Part shown: positions 50,623-61,832 of the stretch, in pieces
How the letters are laid out: every line of letters starts with the position of its first letter
How positions within the stretch are numbered: the first letter of the stretch is position 1
NCBI GenBank assembly: GCA_018292915.2
Contig: JACVVK020000147.1
Coordinates: 361,001 to 425,000 of the forward strand
Direction: 5' to 3'
Length of the DNA stretch: 64,000 nucleotides
Source of the DNA: Batillaria attramentaria
Taxonomy: Eukaryota > Mollusca > Gastropoda > Batillariidae
Translations under genes and position numbers: made by a program
The notes under the pieces: model-generated
The model's database searches: none
The model's input: only the letters and a program-made list of their open reading frames with translations
What the model was told of the DNA's origin: nothing

Positions 50623-53600
50623 CTTAGTAAGGAAGCACTGAGAGAGAGAGAGAGAGCATGAGTTTTTCCTGACATGCACGTTTTCAAATGAAAATGTGTG
50701 ATATTTACAAAGGTTATGATATTATCCTTAAAATTAGCTGGATTGTTGGGAGCTGTACAAGGCCTGTCTCTCTCTCTCTCTCTTTCAGCCTCCCCCCCCC
50801 CACCCCCCGGCAGCCCACACACACACACACACACACACACAGAGTTTAGGCCTACTTTCCTCCCTCCAACTTTTCCTCCCCGACCTTTCTGTTAGGATTC
50901 ATCATGACCCATCATTTTCACTTTGGAAACGAAGTCATGCCGTTGGGGAAAAAAGCATCATGTATATAAATAGATCTCTCACGCCGACGCGTTGCGGCGC
51001 GTTCAATTTGATGAGATCATGAAGAGATTCACGTTTATTCAGCGATGTTGGCATCACCAAGTAATGTAAGTAAGGTATTCGCGGATTGGCTTTCGGGAAG
51101 ATTTGTCATCCAATGACGTGCTGCGATACGATACATGCTGGGCAGGCAAGGCAGTGCAGAGACGTGATGTTTTTAGTTTCACTAGGCCTACTCCGATGTG
51201 TAGAAGGCCAAAAGTGCGCGCGCCACACTGGCGCATACACATTAACTCTTGCGCGTCATTTTGATATTTCACGCGTCAATGGCGCGGGCGCGCCGACAAT
51301 CTGAAGCTCTGCTCATCACGTCAAAGAAAGATAACAAGGTCAATTACTGCGGTGGAGATTCAAATGTGAGGTTATGCTTTTTCTTGGACGCGCGGCAGAT
51401 GTACATATTTCCATGATGGACTGTTCATTTTCCAGGACAAATGCGACTACTCCGTAATGGTAGGCATGCCCAATTTATTACACAGTGGCTTTCCAGCACT
51501 GTTTCTGTGTCCTGCACGGAATAGCGTGGGTGACCTATGTGCCATTTGGGGAGAACAGGTCACATTTGTCCTGATTAATGTCCAGTATGGCGCTGAAATG
51601 ACAGCACACATGTCCACCTTGGTAAGAAAATAGTCAGACATATGGAAACTGAATCGGTCCGAGACCAACGTCGGTTGTGGCTATGAAGCTCCGAGGGACT
51701 AACATTTCTGGAATGATTGGCACGAGCAGTTGATTTGAAAGCAGATCGAGGTACTTACGACTCTTTTCGTAAGCTTGCTCCAGCTCGTTGAGCACCTGGT
51801 AGGCGGAGAAAAATCTGAAGGGAAACTGTTTGCTGTTCACCACTTGTCGCTGAAACATGATGTGAAATCAGCTTTATGACAGCTAAATATTTAATATGAT
51901 TCTACCCTGTGCACGAGGAAAGCTCAGTACAGCTCTCTGCGTCACCACCCTGCACCTGAACTATACCAGTTTCAGACAAACCGGTTTCTGGGTACAAGTG
52001 GGCATACAAATGAGCAAGCACAGTATCTGTGACTTTACTACCTTCTGCCTTACCATACAACGTTTGCAGGTTGAAATGTGCAACGTTTACAGGCTGAAAT
52101 GTGCAACGTTTGCAGGTTGAAATGTGCAACGTTTACAGGCTGAAATGTGCAACGTTTGCAGGCTGAAATGCACAACGTTTGCTGGTTGAAATGCGCAACG
52201 TTTGCAGGTTGAAATGCGATACGTTTGCAGGTTGAAATGCGCAACGTTTGCAGGCTGAAATGTGCAACGTTTGCAGGCTGAAATGTGCAACGTTTGCAGG
52301 CTGAAATGCAGTTTTCCTGACAGTTTTTCTTGCACAAGATATTTGCACTTGCACTGTGTTTATGATAAGTACGGCTCTGAAAGCAGTACACTGAGGTCTT
52401 CTGGATAATTTAGTTTTCTTGATCACCAGCGCCTGATGCACCCAAATTCCTCACCTGGTCGGTCAGCCTGCGGATGACCATGTTGTGGTGTTTCATGCTG
52501 ATCCCGGCCTTGATGAGGTTGCGCAGGTTTCGCAGCATGGCCATGAATGGCAGTTTCTTGTGATCTGCAAATACATACTTCACTTCTTTACCCATGATAC
52601 CGACACTTTTCAGGGGAACTAGCTTCCAATATTCCTGAGTAAAGGCAAGCAACTCAAAAGTGCTGAAGCATGAGGCCATTTCCCTTTCTGATATTAACCC
52701 TCGGCATTCAACAGGCCTTTTTAGAGGGAGCATTTCTAGCCAATGATAAAACAGGTCAAACTTTGCTGAAATATGCAACACTGTTTACTGGTCCTAGCAA
52801 AAGTTACTAGGGTCTGCTGGAACAGTTCATGATACAGAGAATGAGAGATGTCAAGCTGGTAAAAGTGAAGTATGCAACACTGTTTACTGGTCCTAGCAAA
52901 AGTTACTAGGGTCTGCTGGAACAGTTCATGATACAGAGAATGAGAGATGTCAAGCTGGTAAAAGTGAAGTATGCAACACTGTTTACTGGTCCTAGCAAAA
53001 GTTACTAGGGTCTGCTGGAACAGTTCATGATACAGAGAATGAGAGATGTCAAGCTGGTAAAAGTGAAGTATGCAACACTGTTTACTGGTCCTAGCAAAAG
53101 TTACTAGGGTCTGCTGGAACAGTTCATGATACAGAGAATGAGAGATGTCAAGCTGGTAAAAGTGAAGTATGCAACACTGTTTACTGGTCCTAGCAAAAGT
53201 TACTAGGGTCTGCTGGAACAGTTCATGATACAGAGAATGAGAGATGTCAAGCTGGTAAAAGTGAAGTATGCAACACTGTTTACTGGTCCTAGCAAAAGTT
53301 ACTAGGGTCTGCTGGAACAGTTCATGATACAGAGAATGAGAGATGTCAAGCTGGTAAAAGTGAAGTATGCAACACTGTTTACTGGTCCTAGCAAAAGTTA
53401 CTAGGGTCTGCTGGAACAGTTCATGATGCAGAGAATGAGAGATGTCTAGCTGGTAAAAGCAAAATGATCAAACTGAGCACAAGACAGATGTGTCAATGGG
53501 TTAACTCTTTGACATCGCGAGCTTGGCCAGTGACCTACTTCCCTGCTGACGCGCATGCAAGACAGATGTGTCAATGGGTTAACTCTTTGACATCGCGAGC

Positions 53601-55671
53601 TTGGCCAGTGACCTACTTCCCTGCTGACGCGCATGCAGCTGCCGGCTGTTTAGGGCAACGCAAATCGGTTCGCGGCTTGGTGCCTACGGCTGTTGAGTGT
53701 GATGCGAGCCTAGTCTAAAACATCTGACCGTGACAGTGTTTATTCACCTACCAAGCAAATCCTGCCATGTTTCTGCCTTGTTGCCTTTGAGTGACACCTG
53801 TGTTTCCCACGTCTCGGGGACCGGCAGTTTCATTCGTTTACCCGCCCGCTCCTCCTCCCACAATCCAGGCAGGCGACTCTTGTAGAACTCTTCTGGTGTC
53901 AGAGGGTACCTAAGAAACAGAAGTTTATGATTTCATTTTGGACTTGTCACTGTTGAGCATAGCATTCTATCATGCTGGAACACCAAAAAAACAAATTATA
54001 TGCCGAGTGTTGGCCCAAATTCACCAGCCTAAACACATGCTGCATCAGTCACTGAGTTTCAAGTCACTGTTCTGTGCACAAGTATGTGTGCTTTTTTATT
54101 TGATTATTGTCAATGTTATTTATGTGCAATTTCTTGGTTACATGCCAACCCCTGCCCTGAATCATGGCTTCTGTGGTGCACACATAATAACGTATGTCCA
54201 CTTTGGTGAGAAACGGGGTGAGTGGTGGTCTAATACGTGTGCTACTGAACGGTCGTCACCGCTGTTACAGCAAAGCGTGGGTTTGAACCCAGGTCCAGCT
54301 GGTGATAAGTACTACTGAATTTTTCCGGGCTCCTGGGTGCTCATCAGCGGTTTCTCTCCAGGCTATCTAGCTTTCCTCCTCCATCAAAACTAAAAATTAG
54401 GAGAGGTATTGGGTGGCGCAAAGTGTAGGTTCGAGCACAGGTCGAGCTTGTGATATGTAATATCGTTTTTTCCTGGTTACCTGGCTGCTCATTGGGGGAC
54501 TGCTCTCAGGGCTATCCAACTTTCCTCCTCAAGCAAAAGTTGAAAAACAGGAAGCAGTCTGAACTTCCCAAAAGGGACAATAAATTAGTAAAAAAAAAAA
54601 AAAAAAAAAAAAAACAGCTGGTCTACGGCTGGTGTCAAATATAGATATAGGCCTGATGAAAACTTAAATTTTCTGGTAGCCCACCGGGCTACAAGAACGT
54701 AAAAGTTGGTCGCCCAGGAAAAAACCTGGTAGTCCAGCAGAAGGTAGATAAATACTGTAACAAGTGTATTTGCTTACTGTGAATGCATTTTCTCAATCTC
54801 CTGTGTGTGAACTAATTATTGAGCTATTTGATGAAATGAAGCATGTGTTTCTGACTGTCATAATGATATTACAGCACATTATTCACATGAAAACTGCATT
54901 TCAAATGAGAGATTGGCACAGGTGGATCGGCACAGATGGATTGGCACAGGCAGTTGACACTTGCTGAGCAAGTTGATGATGATGATGATGATTGGCCATT
55001 TGTATAGCGCTACGAAAAGAACTTCCATGCAGTAAGCATGCTCACGGCGCCTTTGGGTTTGGGGAAGCAGAAGAAGAAGAAGAAGAAAGAAAGAAAAAAT
55101 AAAAATTAGAACTGAGAGAAAAGGTGCGTCTTGAGGTTCCGCTTGAAGTTCAGAGAAATTTTAGGTCGCCCTTGGGGCCACCATTTCAGTAAGTTTTAGT
55201 AGCCCGAGATTTTTTCTATTCATCAGGCCTGAGATATGAAACCCTACAACCAACCCCACAAACCAAGCAGTCTAAAAATCTCAGGTTCTTTAATGACTTT
55301 ACTTTTTGCCGATCAGTGACATGACATGCTCCACTGGCTCCACAATGTGAAGTTTCCGGATGAGTTGTTTCAGGGTGAATGTCTTCAGCTGTCTCTCTTC
55401 TTCAGTGTCACTCTCTTCGTCAAACTCAACACCGAGCTCCTGCCAAAATAGATACTATACAACACTCATGATAACACAGGTATTCCTTGGTTTTGGAGCA
55501 ACAACAGTTTTGGCAGCAGTCTGTGTCCTGAGAGGATCAGTCAATTCAAATGGAGATAAAACTGTTCTGTCTGAGACAGCTCATAAAACTGCCTTTAGGC
55601 TCATCTTCAAGAAACTGTACACAAAAACATAAAGTTAACATGGAACACATGCATGCACTCACAAATGTGTG

Positions 55672-55740
<69 letters not shown>

Positions 55741-58700
55741 AGGCCTTTACCTTACACTTATTTCTGAATTTTAAAATATACACAGCAGTGTGAACAACTG
55801 ATCTAAACATGAATCACCTCTAAACCTAAGCTCAAAACTACCTCCAGCACTTTTACTCATCACAGCTGAAACAAACGTCTTCTGACGAATGTAGAGCTAC
55901 AAGTAGATGAGCATTTTCCATACACACCTGTTTATACAGTTGATCATAACTTTCATCTTCATAACTTTCATCTTCACTGCTTGAGTCTTGTGGTCCAGGA
56001 CGTTTGGTCCCAGCATGCAGCAGCACCTCTCGACCTCGACCCCCGCCTCGTCCACGGAAACCCAGACCGCCTCTCCTGCCCCGGAGACCACCTCTGCTTG
56101 TGGCAGTGTCTCCACCTGCCTTTTTCTTTTTCTTTGCACCCGACTTGTCTTTATTGTACTTGGCTGGTCAACACACAATTGGAGAACATGTAACGAGTAA
56201 CTGGCTGGGTGTTTCTCCAGTGTTCCCCACTGACGCACAAATGTACGTTTTTACGCAGAAAATTGTGAAAAGGACGCACAAATTTGAGGATCTGTGCCTA
56301 ACTAGCAACGCACGTTTTTTTTTTAAAGTGGGGACACACATTTCTGGAGGCTTACTAGGCTTTCCCTTCTCTAACAGACGACAGAGCAGACGACAGAAAG
56401 TCAGCGAACTGGAGGAAGTCGTTTCAAATGTTTCCCTTTGCAACATGCATGCGCATTGTGGCAACTTTAATGGCTGGCTTCCGCAGCTGGCGTTCACGTG
56501 TTTTCGTCGGCAGTGTGTGATAACTGCCCATTATGTATGTATCTGCATTGCAGAGCAGGACAGTTGAAAATCGAGTTGCCGCGAAATGAGGGTCATCAGG
56601 ACCCTCAAATTTTCAATTTGACCCCCAAAATTTTGGAAATGGGGGTCCAGGTGATCCTCACTTTTTTCAACCATGGGGAACACTGTTCTCATAGCCCAAA
56701 CGGCAAATGAAGTTTGCAAGACAGCAGCAACGAATTCCGCCTAGTGCAAACGATGACATGGTCATCTGCTTTATTTCTCTCACAGCGCATGGCAAAGCTG
56801 AAGCACACACACACTGTGACAAACTTGATTGGGTTATAAAAAAAAAAAAAAAAAAAATCTGAGCAAAGCCATGTGCCTCCTTTATAATCCCCTCCCTCCC
56901 CCCCCCCCCCCCCCCTCCTCTCATTCTGCAGTGTAATGGCAAACACAGTAAGTCCATTGACGTCATCAGAGGAAAAAGGCTCCATTACGTCATTGTCTTT
57001 CATCTTGAAATCACCTCTTTCTCCCTAAAATGACATCATGGACTTACTGTTACATGTATTTGCCATTGCACGGCAGCATTGTTCTTGTTTCAAATGCCTT
57101 CTGGTCTATGCCCAGCACATACTGGGAATCCTGTGGAATTTTGGTGCAGCACCAGTCTTAGAACAGTGCAAGAGAAGTGCAATGAAACATTGCACGATAT
57201 TCTCAAACTGAATTTATGCCAAAATGACGACCCGAAACATCAGGACATAAGATTACTAAAGCTTTCAAGAAGCCACAATGGCCCTGAACAAAAATGCAGA
57301 GTATGACTTACCCAGCTGGTACTTGTCAAAGTCAGCAAACTTAGTGACCATCACTTTTCGCAGCGCTGAGGGCAAAGAACCGAAGTTTATATGGTCATCC
57401 TTGAATGCCTGCAAACATATGGCAACATGTTAGCAGAGTTCTGTAATGAGGAAGTCCATAGGAAGAAGAATAAAGAAAAAACAAGACCCCCCCCCAAAAA
57501 AAACAACCACCACCAAAAAAAACCCAAACAAACAAAAACAAATAAAACCCAACAACAAAAAAAACAAAAATTGCATTTATACAGTAAAATGTCTTAATCC
57601 TAGGTGCTTGCCAGGGCCAGATGACACAATACTACACACACCGGTGACGCGGCTATGCCGCGAGTCCGACCGGCTGTCGACCGCAGTGACTGTTTTAGGT
57701 CGGAAAAGCGCGACACGCATGTGGTGACGTGCAAGAATGCTGCCAGGAAAGCTAAGAACTGAAATGAATTTGATCATATTGTTATATGCACATATCAGTA
57801 AGACTTTCATCTTCCCACCCACAGCGATTTTATATCGAAAATTTTATTCATGTAAGGACACGAGTCATATTTGTTCGACTGCAATGAGACTCGGGAGCTA
57901 TTTTGCAGTTTAACACGAAGCTGACAAAAAATACCACGTTAATTCCAGTAGTTTCAAAACAGACATGTACCCGTGATGTCTTTGTGACTTGCTAGCCAAT
58001 TGTTGTGACGTAGGATGCTTTAGTGTTTTCGCTATTTAAAAAAATATCAGAGCAGTGCGAAATCCTCGGCTAAGAACCGGCCAACCGTCTGTTTGATACA
58101 GGCTGGTTCTTAGCCGGGGCGACTGCTGGTTCATAGCCACAAAATATTCACTACCAATTATCTTTCTCGAACTGCGCGCGATCTAAGCCACAAATTGCAC
58201 TAATTTTCTAGGTGTGGCCGCAAGACATATAAAACTGGGACGTTTTCATAAACGTCACTTTCCTTTCTGTAATTTTATATTATCGCGAATGAAAGTGAAT
58301 TTTCTACAGAAAATGAGACTAAATTGCTTCCAACGTGAGTGTACGCGCAAGTAGCACCACAAAAGCCACTTACGAGTTGAACAGAGACCTTCTGCGACAA
58401 GACAGGCCAACCTCAGATCAAGACAAGCTTTCACAAGTACAGCGCAGATGATTTTCTGAGAGAAGTCGCGTGCGGCCAAGCAACACTAGCGCTCAACGCC
58501 GCAAGCCGGTCAGAATCGGGATAGCCGCGTTACCGGTGTGCTACAGTAGTTCTCCCATTACCCTCACAACTTCAGCCAGTACAGCCATTGTGACACCCCA
58601 AGCCTATTAGTCTGCTTCATTTTTGATTTGCTGACCATAGCGCGGAAATATTGCGTGAGTTGACTGGTCTGAATGTCAGTACATTTGCGCCCCCTCCCGC

Positions 58701-61700
58701 ACAGCGAGTATACAATCACCCCTCCTAGTGGTTGACTGAAGTACATTTGCATCCCCTCCCGTGCAGTGAGTATACAATCACCCCTCCTAGTGGTTGACTG
58801 GAGTACATCTGCACCCCCTCCCGCGCAGCGAGTATACAATCACCCCTCCTAGTGGTTGACTGGAGTACATATGCACCCCCTCAAACGCAGCGAGTATACA
58901 ATCACCCCTCCTAGTGGTTGACTGGAGTACATTTGCACCCCCTCCCACGCAGCGAGTATACAATCACCCCTCCTAGTGGTTGACTGGAGTACGTATGCAC
59001 CCCCTCCCACGCAGCGAGTATACAATCACCCCTCCTAGTGGTTGACTGGAGTACATTTGCACCCCCTCCCGCGCAGCGAGTATACAATCACCCCTCCTAG
59101 TGGTTGACTGGAGTACATTTGCACCCCCTCCCGCGCAGCGAGTATACAATCACCCCTCCTAGTGGTTGACTGGAGTACATTTGCACCCCCTCCCGCGCAG
59201 CGAGTATACAATCACCCCTCCTAGTGGTTGACTGGAGTACATCTGCACCCCCTCCCGCGCAGCGAGTATACAATCACCCCTCCTAGTGATTGACTGGAGT
59301 GCATCTGCACCCCCTCCCACGCAGCGAGTATACAATCACCCCTCCTAGTGGTTGACTGGAGTACATTTGAACCCCCCCTCTCCCACCCATCTGCACTGCC
59401 TAATGGGCGAACTAGTGGATGACTGGAGTACATTTGCACCCCCTCCCGCGCAGCGAGTATACAATCACCCCTCCTAATGGTTGACTGGAGTACATTTGCA
59501 CCCCCTCCCGCGCAGCGAGTATACAATCACCCCTCCTCGTGGTTGACTGGAGTACATCTGCACCCCCTCCCACGCAGCGAGTATACAATCACCCCTCCTA
59601 GTGGTTGACTGGAGTGCATTTGCACCCCCTCCCACGCAGCGAGTATACAATCATCCCTCCTAGTGGTTGACTGGAGTACATTTGAACCCCCCCTCTCCCC
59701 CCCATCTGCACTGCCTAATGGGCGAACTATACCAACTGAGCTATAGTATCATGTCATCGGGAATAAAACTAAAGACAGATCTGACTGTGTGTTTTATAAC
59801 TCTCAGCTGCCTAGGGCTTATCAAAAAAAGAGGAGGTGGGGGTGGGGGAGGGCAGGTGGTTTGAAAACTGCTGTCTCACCTGATAAATCTCTGCTACCTC
59901 AATCCAGTCTGAGGGCAGCATGATGGTTGCAGAATAGTACTTGCGTAAGAAAGGCCGACACTCGGGATGGTTGGAAGCCAGTGCCAATAGAAAGTTGGAT
60001 GTTGTTCGAATGTTCAATTCTCTTCGAGCGTAGAGCGCCACCTGAATATCAGACCAAGGCAAATGTGGTTACGATATTCAAAAGAACAACATGGAGGAAT
60101 CCCATAAAGCTGTTTTTCCCAATTTCGTGCTATTTTGTTGTTACTGTTGCCTGTGTTTTTTGTTGTTGTTGTTGTTCTTTCTTTCTTTCAAATCTGTAAG
60201 ATCTAAGACATCGGATCCGCTACACCATAGGGGATCCAGAATCTTAGGCTAGAGAGAGCAAAACAACAATTCCGTGCACTAAACATTTGACGTCAGAGAA
60301 ACAACTTTAAAAGAGCATAAGCATTTCAAATGTACTTAGGATTCATGAACTCAGACCACCGAGACACTCAGTTTCACAAAACTCAGGACCATGTTTTTTG
60401 ACTGGATTATAAATTTCACAAAACTACTCAGTGGTGGAGATACATACTTATGTTTCATCAAATTCATGTTAACTGACCTGTCCGTCAGGTAATGTACTAG
60501 CATGTTTATAACTCAAATTTTGTTGTCAGTGAAAAAAAGAAAAGAAAAAAGGTCACATTCACCTTGAACATTTTGTCTTTTCAACAAGCTTGTCAGCGTT
60601 TCCTTTCTACATTTTCAAAGTTCAGAATTAATGCTCTTCTTAGCATTTTTTCTGGCGAGATTACAAAGGGCATGAAATACTATTCCTGATAAATGCAAAT
60701 CTAGCTGAAAATTCAAATATATGTGGTCTTTAATTTTTTTGTCTGTTGGGCCATCAGTATACGATTCAAAGAGCATGCCTGGGTATTGATAATACATATA
60801 TACATATATATATATACCTTCAGCACAAACTCTGGGTCAGAGACAAGAACCCTCTTGCTAATCACCACAAGCTGAAGGCGAGCCTGGTCGCGCGGATCAC
60901 GGAAGTTTGGCGAGCACAGAAGGGAGGCACTCACAGCGTTGATGAGACCATTCTGTATCAGCAAAAGTTTCAACACAATGGAAATAAATACAAAACGACA
61001 AGTGTCACTGAAGATGCAGCTGACAGCTCCCACATCTGCAAGTGACAAAAAGCTGTGGAATTGGAAATCTCCATCTTCGATGTCAAAGCCACTTTTTCAA
61101 AAAGCGACTTGTGTAGTTAAAACAAAGATTAACTCATTCTAGCCATGCTACGACTACAGTACTAACAAGATTTCAGTCCTCTTTGCCGCGCTCCTAAAAT
61201 CCTAACTGTCACATGGAAATTATAATATTATAATGAGTATTGTATAGGCGCTTTGCCCCATTTCATGAATCGGCTCAAAGCGCTGTGAACTGAACCCAAC
61301 ATGCACGCTCACGTGAATCACACGCATTCTCTCACATTGCACATAAACACATTACAATCACATGGTGCGAAGGGTCAGCTTAGCTATTTAAATTTCGGGA
61401 TTTAGAATTGCATTTATTTTTCAAATTTGGTGGGCTGAACATTTCCAACATTTCATTTTCTATTTGTATGTTTGAAATATGGGTGTAGATGAAATTACTC
61501 CGTTAGAAATGGTTTCTGTACACATTTACTGCCACTGAGTATGTTTTTATGTGGTTGATGCCCTAAATGATGTCCTGACCTTGGAAGTCTGTTGGGCCAG
61601 TTCTGTGTCTGCCAGCGGAGGTGTGTGATTGCGGGTGGGCGGGCGGGTGCGTGCCGGTGTGTGTGTGTGTGTGTGTGTTGTGTGTGTGTGTGTATGTGTG

Positions 61701-61799
61701 TGTGCATGTGTGTCTGTGCAGGTGTGTGTGTGTGGGGGGGGGTGGGGGGGTAAACTTATTTATCTCGTATTTTAGTCTCTCTTTTACTTTGTATTATAT

Positions 61800-61832
<33 letters not shown>

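Noticed and set aside
51759..60952. Separate Ro60 gene
   Set aside because: The TROVE exons join in frame to DUF4062, NACHT and WD40 exons, and the blocks match TEP1 better than Ro60.
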